A DNA stretch of 64,000 nucleotides from Boesenbergia rotunda (GCA_024364735.1 JAGFNQ010008796.1:186001-250000), one strand, 5' to 3'; numbered from the stretch's first letter, positions 1-12,499 are shown. Numbers and translations: made by a program. Notes: generated by a model not told the origin, from the letters alone.

Positions 1-1
1 G

Positions 2-2335
2 AATGAAGTTGAGAATCAATTAGAATGTAAGGTTAAAACCTTACGCACTAACCGTGGAGCTGAATATTTTTCTGATCAGTTCAAGACAATATGTAATGAG
101 AAAGGGATTATTAGACAGCTAACTATCCCTGGGACTCCACAGCATAATGGAGTTGCTGAAAGAAGAAATCGAACTCTTCTTGAAATAGTTAGGTCGAAGA
201 TGGCTCAAGCTAATTTGTCAATTTTCTATTGGGGAGATGCATTATTGGTTGCAACCTACATACTTAACCGGATGCCTTCTAAATTTGTTCCGTCTACTCC
301 ATATGAACTTTGGATAGGCAGAAAACCAGATTTAAGTAATCTGAGACCATGGGGGTTAGCTGCTTATATTCATGATAAGACTCACAAATATGAAATATTA
401 GGACCCAGGGGTAGAAAGTGTATCTTTGTAAGATATTCTGGTACCTCTAAGGGTTATGTTTTTATTGGTGAGCAGCAAGATGGAACCATCTCTGAAATTG
501 AGTCAAGAGATGTCACTTTTCTCGAAACTAAGTTCCCAACGAGAGGTGAAGTTGATAAATCAACTCCTCTATTTGCAATAGAGGAGGAGGATACTGTTCC
601 TCTATCAACGAATCAGGAATCACAGGAGATACCTGAATCTAGTCAACCGAGTGGGAGTAAATGGCCTATAAATGAGTCAGTTTCTCAACAGTCTAACCTG
701 CAAAGAAGTAATCGTCAGATCATTCCTTGGAGAAGGTTTGGCATTGAGAATGAGGCATTAAAGATTCTCCCAGTTGATGATGAAGAACCTCGAACGATTG
801 AGGAAGCATTGAAATGCTCAGTTAAGGAGAAATGGAAAGTTGCAATGGATGAGGAAATGGAGTCCATAAGAAAGAATCAAGTTTAGGATTTAGTCGATCT
901 TCCTTCGGGCCGCAGGGCTATTAAGAATAAGTGAATTCTCAAAATTAAGAGGAAAGCGGATGGGTCGATTAATCGATACAAAACTCGTTTGGTTGCAAAA
1001 GGATATACCCAAATGGAGGGTATTGATTTTGAAGAGACATTCTCCCCAGTTGTGAAGTTTGTGTCAATACAAGTCATCCTAGGTATAGTAGCACATTTTG
1101 ACTTAGAATTACATCAAATGGATGTGATGTAAAGACGACTTTCCTTAATGGTAATCTTGACGAAGAAATCTATATGACACAACCAGAAGGTTATATAGCT
1201 GAGGGCCAAAAAGAATAAAGTATGTAGACTTGAGAAGTCTATGTATGGGCTAAAGCAGGCGTCAAGGCAATGGAACATAAGATTCAATGAAGTCATTTTG
1301 TCTTATGGTTTTGAAATGATCAATGAGGATCATTGTGTTTACTTAAGGAAGGATAAAGGAAAGTTTATCATTTTATCATTATATATTGATGATATGCTAA
1401 TAGCTGGAAGTGACCTAAAGTTTGTGATTGAAGTCAAGTCTTGGCTTTCATCACAATCTGACATAATAGACATGGGAGAAGCTGAGTACATCTTAGGAAT
1501 ATGGATCATTCGTGATCGATCAAAAAGACTTTTGGGTTTGTCCCAAGAAGCTTATATCAATAAGATACTACAACACTTCAATATGTTTGATTGCAACATT
1601 GAACAAACACCTACAGGGAAAGGTGTTGTTCTGAGCAAAAGTATGTCTCCCAAGACTCCTGAAGAGATAGCCGAGATGAAGAAAAAATCATATGCTAGTG
1701 TCATTGGTAGTTTGATGTACACTATGTTGTGTACTCGTCCTGATATAAGCTATGCAGTCGGCTTAGTTAGTCATTTCCAGTTAAACCCAGGATCGAGACA
1801 CTGGAAAGCAGTGAAAATGATCAAAGCTAAGCCAGAAGGGCTCTACAATTGCATATTGGGCAAGGGACCTTGATAACAGAAAATCCACATCTAGCTATAC
1901 CTTCTTGCTGAATGGTTGCGCCATCGTATGGAACAGCAAGAAATAAGCTTGTGTAGCACTGTTAAAATAGGCTTGTATAGCCCTGTCAAACAGACTTATG
2001 TAGTGTTGGTGACAATGAAAGTTGAGTATGTGGTTCGTGCAGTTGTTGCACAAGAAGTTATCTGGTTAAGAAGGTTCTTGATGCATTTGAGGATTGCTTA
2101 TGACAATGGGAGTCCTGTTACAGTGTACTATGATAATTAAGCTACTATAGCTTTTTCTAAGGATCACGAATATCACAGTCAAGGCAAGCATAAGGGATAT
2201 TGTTGACAAGAAAAAGATAATTCTTGAGTATATCCCTATACGTGTTATGTTTGCAGTTCCTTTTACTAAGTCATTGACTAAAGAGTCATTTCAAGGACAT
2301 GTGCAAGGACATGTGAAGTCTTTGGGACTTCAAAA
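2..2335 (+). pseudogene. Ty1/copia pol remnant (integrase, RT, RNase H)
   Basis: The frame open at base 2 reads the end of a copia integrase core (TPQHNGVAERRNRTL at about 137-180, then YILNRMPSK and the PYELW block) and continues to a stop at 886. Reverse transcriptase follows in broken pieces: LVAKGYTQMEGIDFEETFSPV near 990-1050, LHQMDV near 1110, YGLKQASRQW near 1244, and the catalytic motif YIDDMLIAGSD near 1383-1415. RNase H-like sequence (VEYVVRAVVAQEVIWLRRF) lies near 2020-2080. The order INT-RT-RH is the copia order, not the gypsy order. Stops at 884-886, near 930 and 1130, frameshifts near 1215, 1870 and 2140, and loss of everything upstream of integrase by the window edge show that it is dead. 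The 5' half lies outside the window. Confidence 0.93.
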
Positions 2336-3372
2336 AATATAACACAATTGGTTATATATGAAATGTCAGATCTATTCAGTGTAAATATATTTGTTACATT
2401 TGGATAAAAGTCTCGATGAGCATGTTGGCAGGCTGAGATTGGTCCACTCACATGGACAATCGTCTCTATTTGTTGAGAATAAATAGAGGTAAGACCATTA
2501 CTTATGAGACAGCTTATGTAGTTGTAAATAGAGACATACTCGTAAGTTGATGTCGCCTTGATTTTTATATCAAGATGAGATCATTTATGTAATGATCGAA
2601 GTAAATGCACCCACCATTTACTAAACATGTTTAAGGCCAGATTGGAATTCATAAGTTGAATTTGGATTAGACATTAGGTATGTCTAGATCGAAATTTGTA
2701 CGATGTTAAATATATGAGAAAAACATGCACTCTTTTTGGTAAAGAGAATAACATTGTAGCATGTGATTCATACCACATGTGCTATAGCGACATTAAGGGT
2801 AGTAGGAGAATGGATCCCTGCTTCTCTACTATGTGAGACTTGAGATTATAAGTTAATCTCAATCTTACCCTAAGTGATTATTTAGCTGTCTACTTGAAGT
2901 TTTAATCAGTGATTGCTACTTTAGTGTGTATCCTATTGACTATGGATGATTCGGTCTATGGAGCATGACTAGGAAAGCGATTGATTAGAATGAATAGATT
3001 TAAGCTAAAAAGGAAGATTAAAATTGATTTACATCTGTGATATTTATTCACTGGTCGACCAATTATATTTTTTGTTGAGTACTTAAAAATGTAATTGTCA
3101 ATAAATGTATTGATTAGAGATGTTGAACATGCTCTTGACATAGTTGTCATATGAGGGATTAGAGATGTTCATATTGATGTAAATATTTAATTTGGGGTAA
3201 AGGTAAGTTAAGTGTAACAACTTTCTTAGCATTAATTGCTCAGTGTGCTTGCTGTCGCACGGACCATTTTCCCTGGAGTATGAATTGAATGTTCTTATAT
3301 GGTCTTTGTGACTTTCTTACATGGTCTATGTGACTAGATGTCCTATATGGATTGACTTGGACGAGTGGGAGA
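2336..3372 (+). other. copia 3' untranslated region and polypurine tract
   Basis: About 1 kb of non-coding sequence separates the RNase H remnant from the 3' LTR. It ends in a purine-rich tract (acgagtgggaga, 3361-3372) immediately before TGTTGGAG, the standard layout of a polypurine tract next to a 3' LTR. No open frame here looks real. The tract matches in style the one at 27379-27392 in the second copia element (aagtgggag). Confidence 0.65.
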
Positions 3373-3926
3373 TGTTGGAGTTATAGAAGATGAAGAGGCA
3401 CCCCTTCCTCTTCATCTTCCAACTCATTCATATTCCTCCATTAATGAAGGAATATGAAGAGACCTTTTACCCCTATATATATATGGCTTCCAAGGCAAAG
3501 GGGAGAGGTGGACAAGAGGAGAGGACATGTTATATGTGTGCATCCAAGCCAATGGAGATCGTACGAGATAAGCTATGTGCGAGGTCTGTGCGAGGTCAAA
3601 GAGAAAGGGTTTATCTCGTGTGTATAAGGTCATTGTGTAAGGTTCGTCCGAGTGCACATGACGAAGAAGGAGTTATTGAGAAGAACATTCAAGATTGGTT
3701 CGTCCAATTACATAAGAGAGATTTGGTTTGTGAACTCATGAAGAGCTTTTCGATTCGTTCGTGATCGTTCTTCAGATGACAAAGTATTTCGGTTTCTTCT
3801 CTAAGTGCATATCACTGTAAGTGTTTAGATTTACAGAATTTATTTCTATAGTTCATGCTTTAAAAATATCAACATATAGCTCATAGGATGTTACTATCGT
3901 CATTTTTTGTTAGTATTGTTATTTCA
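3373..3926 (+). repeat. probable 3' LTR of the first copia element
   Basis: It starts TGTTGG right after the polypurine tract. A strong TATA box (cctatatatatatgg, about 3472-3486) sits 100 bp in, as expected for the U3 promoter. The 3' edge is uncertain; I place it at the TAACA near 3926. No second copy is in the window, so the edge cannot be confirmed. Small open frames inside this LTR are chance frames. Confidence 0.55.
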
Positions 3927-3938
3927 ATACTAACAAAA
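3904..3938. repeat. short perfect hairpin
   Basis: TTTTGTTAGTATTG and its reverse complement CAATACTAACAAAA flank a 7-base loop. It sits at the presumed LTR end and could be an LTR-edge structure or a small insertion footprint. Confidence 0.6.
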
Positions 3939-4870
3939 CATAGTTTTGTTTCAATTTCTTTTGAGTTATCTGTGATTTCAGATTGAACAACTAGTCATTC
4001 TAGGCATGTTATTATTGTTATTTCTAGGTATTGATGTATATGCGAATTCTTAGATTTATTGCTTATAGGATGAGTTTGTGTGTGTGTGTGTGTGTGTGTG
4101 TATCGAGAGAGAGAGAGAGTTAAGAGGTGCTCTCGAGTCTAAGTTTATAAGTTTAAAAATTTTTAAAACTCTCAACATGTCATGTGTTCTGTTCCATCTC
4201 GTATAGGGTCATCTCCAGAAAATTAATGACCCATTATAAGCCCTAGGTTAATTTTTAGATAAAAGATGCTTAGGCAAGAAAAAAAGAAAGCAAGATTTTT
4301 TAAAAAAAATTATATATATTTAATAAATTTTTGATATTTTGGGCCTTGATTCAGGGCTAGTTTTACCATTATATGCATTAAAGAAATTAATTTATCATCA
4401 AATATAATAAGTAACCTAAAAAATATGGAGGTCTCAAAAATAAAGAGGTCTTAAGTAGCTGCCTATGCTACCTCCCCTGAAGATGACTCTGATCTCATAC
4501 CATTATATCATAGTCTTTGGAAGATTAGTTTTTGCCACCTTGGAAGATTAGTTTTTAATTACTGAACCTTGTCTTTATTGGGAGAAGGTGGTCAGGTGTA
4601 GGATTGTCCTAGTGTCATCTGGGCAACTTTCTACTCAGAAAAATCTTATCGAGAATAATTTCATCGGGTCTCTTTGAGGAACATATATTTAAACTACTTT
4701 ATAAATTTGAATTTTACCTCACTTCTATTTTGAATATGAATTGTATCTTAAATGGTTGAGGTGTGACTAGGCTTGTAGTATATATTATTATAGTGTTTTG
4801 GCAATTTATATTGTGGATTGTCGTATATATAAATTGTATCTCGTTGACTAAATATTAAATATTTAATATA
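3939..4870. other. AT-rich intergenic DNA without a gene
   Basis: No plausible open frame is present. It contains one microsatellite (listed separately), and 4420-4500 (aggtcttaagtagctgcctatgctacc) resembles the end of common plant hAT-type repeats, but no matching second end was found. A short direct repeat of ggaagattagttttt occurs near 4516 and 4542. Confidence 0.6.
4074..4121. repeat. compound (GT)n-(GA)n microsatellite
   Basis: About 14 GT units are followed after a tatc interruption by about 7-8 GA units. Confidence 0.95.
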
Positions 4871-5101
4871 GGCTACGTTTGGTAATGGATAATCAGCCTT
4901 GTAATGTAATCAGGATTACATTACAAGTTTGATTACTTTGTTTGGTACAATTTTAAAACTGTAATGAAATGTAATTTATATTACAAAAAATATTAAAAAT
5001 GTTATAATCTGGATTACAATGTTAACAACATGTAAGATAGATTATATTGCAGATTCAATTACATTACAAATTGAATTATATTATCCCTAATCAAATACAG
5101 T
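4871..5101. mobile_element. MITE-like element
   Basis: About 230 bp, AT-rich and rich in TAATGTAAT/ATTACATTAC words, with imperfect terminal inverted repeats: ggctacgtttggtaatggat at the left, and a right end whose reverse complement is gactgtatttgattagggat (about 14 of 20 match). It has no coding capacity. The target duplication could not be defined with confidence because the flanks are AT-rich. Confidence 0.55.
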
Positions 5102-5405
5102 CTTATATCTATATCATTGATGCGGAGGGTATACTAGTTTTTTAAAATAAATACTTTTTATTTTTAAAAATGTTAAAAATTAATAATCACAAATGATTTT
5201 CTACATTGGATTGGAGTTGTGATAGAAAAATTATCACAGATGGTTTACAATAATTAATAACCTCACAATAGCAGAGCCAACAAGAGTATCTATAGCAAAT
5301 TTGTTATAGATGAAGAAGACATCTGCCAAGAACAGCTCTAGCTCGCTCCCTTTGCATGGCCGTGGCCTCCAAAACATCCTGAAGTAGCTTCTCCGCTTTG
5401 CTTCT
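5102..5405. other. intergenic, nothing recognised
   Basis: AT-rich stretch with a short inverted motif (gtgatagaaaaattatcac near 5219). No gene, RNA or recognisable repeat seen. Confidence 0.5.
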
Positions 5406-5511
<106 letters not shown>

Positions 5512-5830
5512 TTGAAATTTTTAAAATTTACTGGACTTTTTCACAAAGTGCTATTAAAATTAAGTCCAAGCTGACCTTTCTCCTCTCGTGATTTTTCCTT
5601 CTCTCACCCCTTTCCTAATCTTAATATTCGGCCCCGCGGATTATCGCGCAATTGATTCATACAAGGATATTATTACTAATAGACCTTAGTCAACTCCCAA
5701 TAGATACGGAATACCCGTGTATTACTCAACCTTTCCTTGAATGCATTGATGTTGTTAGACGAAACTCTCCGTAATTTACCTTTCTTTCACACAGTGGGAG
5801 TCATCATAAAGGAGTCGTCGAGGTGAAGGT
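5512..5830. other. intergenic, nothing recognised
   Basis: Mixed-composition stretch between the trinucleotide repeat and the hAT-type element. No open frame or RNA signature. Confidence 0.5.
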
Positions 5831-5838
5831 TTTAGGGG

Positions 5839-6389
5839 TAGGGGCGTAGCCAGCAATATTTTCTCCGGTGGGCATAATATTTTAAAAATTTTCAACCCAA
5901 AAAAAGTTCATTAAATTGTCTTCTTTGAATATATATAAACTTGATAATAAGTTCAATGTTCCCTAAATATTAGAAATCTTAAAATTCCTAATATCAATTT
6001 CAACCCTAGAAAATAAAAATCTTAATATATTCACATAGTACTTTAAAAAATGTAAGCTATATGATTGCACTATTATATATAAATAAATTAGAAACACAAA
6101 CCTGAAGAATTTTTTCTTCTTCAAACTTTTCCAAAGAATTTTGATTTCAAGCGTCGCCACTTCTTTGTGCAGTTCGGTGAAAGCTTTTGTTGCTTTAATA
6201 CATTGTCAAATAATGAAACAAGACATTAATAACCTAAGTCTCTAAATTGAATTGGGCTTTAAAAATGAATTGGGCTTTATTGAATTACTTTTAAATGAAT
6301 TGGGCTTTAAACATATATACCTAGGCTTAAAATTTTAAAAAATCTGTTGGGCTTGTGCCCAGCATTGCCCATGTTGCCCTCCGCCCCTG
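5839..6389. mobile_element. non-autonomous hAT-type element with 8-bp TSD
   Basis: The termini are inverted: taggggcgtagcc at the left and ccctccgcccctg at the right (the right end reads CAGGGGCGGAGG in reverse). The element is flanked by an exact 8-bp direct repeat, TTTAGGGG, at 5831-5838 and 6390-6397. An 8-bp target duplication and a CAGGGGCGG-type end are hallmarks of the hAT superfamily. The 551-bp interior is AT-rich with no transposase, so it depended on an enzyme from elsewhere. A minus-strand frame of 65 codons inside is a chance frame. Confidence 0.8.
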
Positions 6390-6393
6390 TTTA

Positions 6394-6590
6394 GGGGGTG
6401 CTTGGTAAGCGAGTTTAGAAGGCGGGAATGAGAATGAAATATATTTCATTCTCATTTATGATGCTTGGTATATGGGAATCAAAATCAAAATATGGATATG
6501 ATATCTCTAATTTTATAACCCAATCCTCACTAGATTATCACTAAATCCATAAACCCCTCAATCAAAACTCATTACTGCCAACGTAACCGC
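6394..6590. mobile_element. MITE, copy 1 (truncated)
   Basis: Starts ggggtgcttggtaagcg, overlapping the right target duplication of the hAT-type element. It shares long stretches with 41279-41494, for example gaatgagaatgaaat and ataaacccctcaatcaaaa. The right terminal repeat present in the second copy is not visible here, so this copy appears truncated before foldback element A. Confidence 0.65.
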
Positions 6591-6989
6591 AGTCATGTTG
6601 CCATAGTCACTTCGGCAATTTACCAAAGGGCGTACCTAAGAATTGGTATTTACCAAAAGGCGTACCATGATTTTATTTTCACCAAAGGGCGCACTCATTT
6701 TAATGAACTTCCTCTTAAACCCCTCCTGCTATGTACTGTCTTTCTCTTTCTCTCTCAGTAACAAATTCCAAGACGTCTGCATATTTTTTTCAAACTTTTA
6801 TTTTAAAATAATATATTATAGAATCGGCGCTAAACTAAAAAATGTTAGGTAAAAATCGAAAAAATATTTCAGTTAAAAAATATTTCATCTAACGTGATTT
6901 AAAAATATAAATAAATAATTTTTATATTTGATTAATAGAAATTAATATATTAAATAATATTTAATAAAGATATTAATGTACAAAAAAAT

Positions 6990-7265
6990 TTTGAAAAAAA
7001 CAGAGCATGGGTGTGGGCCTAAAATTTTTTATTTCAGACCCATGTTGGGCCTGAAATTTTTTATTTTAGGCCCACGTTGGGCCTGAAATCTTTTGATTCA
7101 GGCCCGACGTGGACTCAAATTTTTTTTCTATTTTAAAAATATATTAATATATAAAAAACCTATCAAAACACTTAATTTCATATTAAAACGCAGGGTCTGA
7201 AGTCACGCTAAGAGGGCCTGATCATAGATGTGTTCAGGCCCTCTAGGCCTAAGGAATGTTCAGGC
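6990..7265. repeat. subterminal palindrome cluster, element A left
   Basis: Successive GGGCCTGAAAT / ATTTCAGGCCC words form short inverted repeats, followed by a variant based on AGGGCCTGA / TCAGGCCCTC at 7195-7280. The mirrored cluster is at 9205-9480. Dense subterminal repeats are usual transposase-binding sites in cut-and-paste elements; that role here is inferred. Confidence 0.8.
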
Positions 7266-7329
7266 CCTCCTTGGGCCTGAACACAATCTTGGATAAATAT
7301 AAGTAAATTAAATAAAAATATCAATAGTT

Positions 7330-8275
7330 CTAGTTAGAGTTGAGCGAGGAGATGATAGTTTTGTTGTCCAAACTTCTAATGATTATAAATTATGTTGCAA
7401 TAGGAGATTTTTAGGTCTATCAGTGGGTTTTCACCAAAACCCACTAATGAACATAGGATATTTGGATTTCTCAAAAATCAATATCAATAGTTAGAGTTGA
7501 GCTAGGAAATGGTATTTTTGGTGTCCAAACTTCTAATGATTATAAATTATGTTTCAATAAGAGAATTTTAGGTCTATCAGTGAGTTTTCATCAAAACCCA
7601 CTAATGGACCTAGGATATTTGAATTTCTCAAAATCCAATATCAATAGTTAGAGTTGAGCTAGGAGATGGTATTTTTTGTTGTTCAAACTTCTAATGATTA
7701 TAAATTATGTTGCAATGGGAGATTTTTAGGTCTATCAGTGAGTTTTCACCAAAATCCACTAATGGACCTAGGATATTTGGATTTCTCAAAATCTAATATC
7801 AATAGTTAGAGTTGAGCTACGAGATGGTATTTTTGGTGTCCAAACTTCTAATGATTATAAATTATGTTGCAATAGGAGATTTTTAGGTCTATCAGTGGGG
7901 TTTCACCAAAACCCACTGATGAACCTAGGATATTTGGATTTCTCAAAATCTAATATCAATAGTTAGAGTTGAGCTAAGAGATGGTATTTTTGGTATCCAA
8001 ACTTCTAATGATTATAAATTATGTTGCAATGGGAGATTTTTAGGTCTATTAGTGAGTTTTCACAAAACCCACTGATAGACCTAGGATATTTGGATTTCTC
8101 AAAATCCAATATCAATAGTTAGAGTTGAGCTAGGAGATGGTATTTTTGGTGTCCAAACTTCTAATGATTATGAATTATGTTGCAATAGGAGTTTTCTAGG
8201 ATGAATCAGTGGGTTTCGGTGAAAACTCACTGATGGACCTAGGATACTTGGATTTCTTCATACTTGATATCTCTA
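7330..8275. repeat. tandem array of ~158-bp hairpin units (six copies)
   Basis: The cagtg core of each unit falls near 7421, 7578, 7736, 7893, 8050 and 8202, a spacing of 157-158 bp except the last. Each unit contains an inverted pair ATCAGTGGGTTTT / AAAACCCACTGAT around a 4-base loop, followed by a conserved gagttgagctaggagatgg segment. Confidence 0.88.
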
Positions 8276-8694
8276 TTTAGAATTTACTTAGGAGATATTA
8301 TTTCTGATGTGTAAACTTAATACCAATAATTTTCAGTTATGTTCTCTAACCGTATCAGTTGGCACACAATGATGTTTAAATATAACTGCATCTTGGGCAC
8401 AGTTAAAAGAAACCTCTCTTTCAACATGATTCAAAAATATAAAGAGATAATTTTTTATATTTGATTAATCTAAATTATTTTGAAATTAACATGATCAACA
8501 TGATTTCAACATGTAATCAAATATTTTTGAAATCATGTTGAAAGAGAGGTTTCTTTTAACTGTGCCCAAGATGCAGTCATATTTATACATCTTTGTGTGC
8601 CAACTGATACGGTTAGAGAACATAATTGAAAATTATTGGTATTATGTTTGCACTTCAGAAATAATATCTCCTAAGTAAATTCTAAATAGAGATA

Positions 8695-9170
8695 TCAAGT
8701 ATGGAGAAATCCAAGTATCCTAGGTCCATCAGTGAGTTTTCACCGAAACCCACTGATTCATCCTAGAAAACTCCTATTGCAACATAATTCATAATCATTA
8801 GAAGTTTGGACACCAAAAATACCATCTCCTAGCTCAACTCTAACTATTGATATTGGATTTTGAGAAATCCAAATATCCTAGGTCTATTAGTGGGTTTTGG
8901 TGAAAACTCACTGATAGACATAAAAATCTCCCATTGCAACATAATTTATAATCATTAGAAGTTTGGACACCAAAAATACCATCTCTTAGCTCAACTCTAA
9001 CTATTGATATTGGATTTTGAGAAATCCAAATATCCTAGGTCCATCAGTGGGTTTTGATGAAACCCCACTGATAGACTTAAAAATCTCCTATAGCAACATA
9101 ATTTATAATCATTAGAAGTTTGGACATCAAAAATACCATCTCCTAGCTCAACTCTACCTAGAACTATTGA
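8695..9170. repeat. inverted tandem array of ~158-bp hairpin units (three copies)
   Basis: These are the same units as in the left arm, in opposite orientation, with cores near 8726, 8885 and 9043. The partner array has six, so three units were lost or gained on one side. Confidence 0.85.
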
Positions 9171-10029
9171 TATTTTTATTTAATTTACTTATATTTATCC
9201 AAGATTGTGTTCAGACCCAAGGAGGACCTCAACATTCCTTAAGCCTGGAGGGCCTGAACACATCTGTGTTCAGGGCCTCCTAGCGTGACTTCAGACCCTG
9301 CGTTTTAATCTGAAATTAAGTGTTTTGATAGGTTTTTTTATATATTAATATATTTTTAAAATAGAAAAAAATTTGAGTCTACGTCGGGCCTGAATCAAAA
9401 GATTTCAGGCCTAATATGAGCCTAAAATAAAAAATTTCAGGCCCAACGTGGGCTTGAAATAAAAATATTTCAGGCCCACGCTCTATTTTTTTCAAAAAAA
9501 TTTTTATACACTAATATATTTATTAAATATTATTTAATATATTAATTTCTATTAATCAAGTATAAAAATTATTTATTTATATTTTTAAATCACGTTGGAT
9601 GAGATATTTTTTAACTGAAATATTTTTTCAATTTTTATCTTACATTTTTTAGTTTAGCGCTGATTCCATAATATATTATTTTAAAATAAAAGTCTGAAAA
9701 AGCATGTGCAGACGTCTCGGAATTTGTTACTGAGAGTGAAAGAGAAAGGCAATACATAGCAGGAGGGGTATAAGAGGAAGTTCACTAAAATGAGTGCGTC
9801 CTTTGGTGAAAATGAAACCATGATACGCCTTTTGGTAAATACCAATTTTTAGGTAAGGCCTTTGGTAAATTGTCGTAGTCACTTTGTCCACACTCCACAT
9901 CAAAATATCTTTCGTTTGAGTTAGAGTTTTCTAGCTCATTTCCCATAATGATATGGTGCACATGTACAATATAATTAAGTAAACCTACCTTAAATATAAT
10001 GTATATATATAATGATTATACCCTCGGGA

Positions 10030-10280
10030 CTATAGTGTAGTGTAATGGTGACTAGTTATCACCTAATTATTCGTAGTTTGATCCTGGATACTTCGATACC
10101 TAATTGCGATGAATTTTGTAAGGTTTTTTCTTTCAAATGGGACGCGTAATCATGAGATATTCGGCTTCTGGACCCCCCGCGCATACTTTCCAATTTATCC
10201 TGACGGTCGATGGATAATTTTTGTGGAACTGAGTTGGGCGTCTTAAGTTTGATAGTAACCAACCTTATTAATTATTTTTA
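10030..10280 (+). mobile_element. SINE-like repeat, copy 1
   Basis: Contains a tRNA-like A-box region (tagtgtagtgtaatggtgac) and, 40 bp on, a B-box-like gtttgatcctgg, then a body that recurs at 10660-10830. The tail is AT-rich. The promoter boxes match the polymerase III consensus only approximately, so SINE identity is likely but not proven. Confidence 0.5.
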
Positions 10281-10659
10281 TATATATAATGATTCTGGAT
10301 TGTTTGCTGCATTAGCATCTGGATCGGATAAATTATATCCTCATTCTATTCTTATAATTATATTCATGACAAGAATGAGAGCTACTCACTATCCCCTTCC
10401 TACCAAATTCTTCCGATATATAATATTTTTATATATCATGTTATATTTTTTCTTATATTACGTTTTGGCATTTATTCTGTATTTTTCTCATTCATGTGAC
10501 CGTATGCTTTGTAGAATGTCTAAGTTAATTGAACTTTGCCAATTATTAATGTCTCAACCTCCACAGATAACTAGTTAATGTACGTGTTCTTCTAACAATG
10601 GAAAAGATGATTAATTATTATTTTAAATATTTATTACTCGATCCCAACTATTATATATT
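10281..10659. other. AT-rich intergenic, no credible gene
   Basis: A 122-codon open frame spans part of this stretch and the SINE-like repeat before it. It has no recognisable domain and is hydrophobic only because of AT-rich composition. I do not call it. Confidence 0.5.
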
Positions 10660-10830
10660 TTGCAAGATTATTTTTTTCAAATGGGATGTAAATCCTGAGA
10701 CGTTGGACTTTTAGATCGTTTACTGCGAGTACTTTCCGATTTATCCTGATAACTTGTAGGAAATTTCTATGAAACCGAACCAATCGCCTGAGGTTCAATG
10801 TTACCAAATCTTGTTAATCATTTTTTTAAA
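10660..10830 (+). mobile_element. SINE-like repeat, copy 2 (3' part)
   Basis: Matches the 3' body of copy 1: caaatggga, then gagacgttgg against gagatattcgg, tttccgatttatcctga against tttccaatttatcctga, and a shared end near ttgttaatca. The pol III box region is missing, as in a 5'-truncated copy. Confidence 0.5.
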
Positions 10831-11154
10831 TTAATATGTTCTTATGTTTATCATGTGATATTTCTTGAATTGTACATCTATTTGCTTTGCAATTATATAG
10901 CAAATTAGGAACTTGAACAAGGTTATACTATATAAGTTGATTACTGTCATAAATTATTTTTACCATATGATATTAGAAAATAATTAAAAGACTATAAGAG
11001 AAGTTAAGATAGTTCTTAGAGAAGATTTTTCATGTTAGATGAGTAATTAAAATAACTTTATATCATGCTATAAATATGACTTTTGAGTTTTTCTGTGTTC
11101 ATAAGCTTAGACCAAATTGACATGAATTTTTCTCATATGATGGATTTCGAGTTG
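10831..11154. other. AT-rich intergenic, nothing recognised
   Basis: No open frame, RNA signature or repeat structure seen. Confidence 0.5.
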
Positions 11155-11635
11155 TTTACCTTTTTTATATGAGACACCTTATGGGATGAATTATGGATTA
11201 TTAATCCTATTTTTATATGAGGCACCACAGGATGAATTGTGGGGTTATTCATCCTATTTTTATATGAGATATTATTTGGGTAAATTGGCACGTTCGCATT
11301 TTATATGTATTTGTAACTTTGTATATGTTCATATACATGATGTATGTTCATATAGGATGGATTGAATGTCGTTCACCCTATGTATATAAAATACGTCTCT
11401 TTTGGATGGATTGCAGATCATTCATCTAATATATATATATATATATATAGAGGATGAATTGTGGGGTTGTTCATCCTATTTTTATATGAGGTATTTTCTG
11501 GGTGAATTGTCTTGTTCACATTATATATGTATTTGTAACTTTATATATGTTCATATACATGATGTATGTTCATTTAGGATGGATTGAATGTTGTTCACCC
11601 TATGCATATAAAATACATCTCTTTTGGATGGATTG

Positions 11636-11640
<5 letters not shown>
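11155..11640. repeat. local tandem duplication, ~225-bp unit
   Basis: The segment from aggatgaattgtggggttattcatcc (about 11228) to cttttggatggattg (about 11413) recurs from about 11450 to 11633 with few changes, including the phrase atatgttcatatacatgatg. A partial earlier unit begins near 11190. The motif ggatgaattgtgg...tcatcc is itself a short inverted repeat. The array runs directly into the TG microsatellite. Confidence 0.75.
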
Positions 11641-12116
<476 letters not shown>

Positions 12117-12129
12117 ATAGATTGCCCGT

Positions 12130-12330
12130 CACTACAAAAAAATCATCATCGACAATGGATAAAAATCGTTGTTGAAGACTATTTTAATTGTTGTAACTAG
12201 CACTGATGTTAAAAGTGGGGGTTGAAAGATAATGGTCGTAAAATTGTTGTCTTTTACAACCATTGACAACACTTATGTAATGATTTTAAACCGTTGTCTT
12301 TTAATACTAACGATAATAGTTTCTAGAACC
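12130..12330. mobile_element. CACTA transposon terminal fragment
   Basis: Begins CACTACAAAAAAA, the canonical CACTA (EnSpm) terminus, and is followed by repeated short motifs (cgttgt, acaacc, ttgtctttt) in both orientations that look like subterminal repeats. No matching opposite terminus or transposase is in the window, so this is a truncated end or a solo non-autonomous piece. Confidence 0.6.
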
Positions 12331-12499
12331 ATATAGTTGTATATAGTTCATATTTTATTAACTGTAATAGAACTAACTATATCTAACTATAGAACTATGT
12401 CTTTGGATGGTTTTGTCAAAAAAAAACAGATTGAAAAATATTTCGAAAATAGGTAATGTTTCGGAAAGAATCGACATCGACGACCAGTGACCAGGGATC

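Larger units (their letters stand above)
6613..9875. mobile_element. foldback element A (Mutator-like, non-autonomous)
   Basis: A 3.26-kb giant inverted repeat. The ends are cggcaatttaccaaa and, reversed from the right, cgacaatttaccaaa. The flanks carry an exact 9-bp direct repeat, TAGTCACTT, at 6604-6612 and 9876-9884; 9-bp duplications are typical of Mutator-like elements. The left arm runs to about 8447 and the right arm from about 8526, leaving an AT-rich loop under 100 bp. The arms differ in length because the left holds six copies of a 157-158-bp unit and the right three. No transposase is encoded. Sequence at 8590-8640 (gtgccaactgatac, then agaacataattgaaaat) recurs at 63280-63320 downstream of the Ulp1-like gene of element C, tying A to that element. 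Confidence 0.88.

Noticed and set aside
10210..10578. 122-codon hydrophobic frame
   Set aside because: Spans the end of a SINE-like repeat and AT-rich DNA; no family resemblance.
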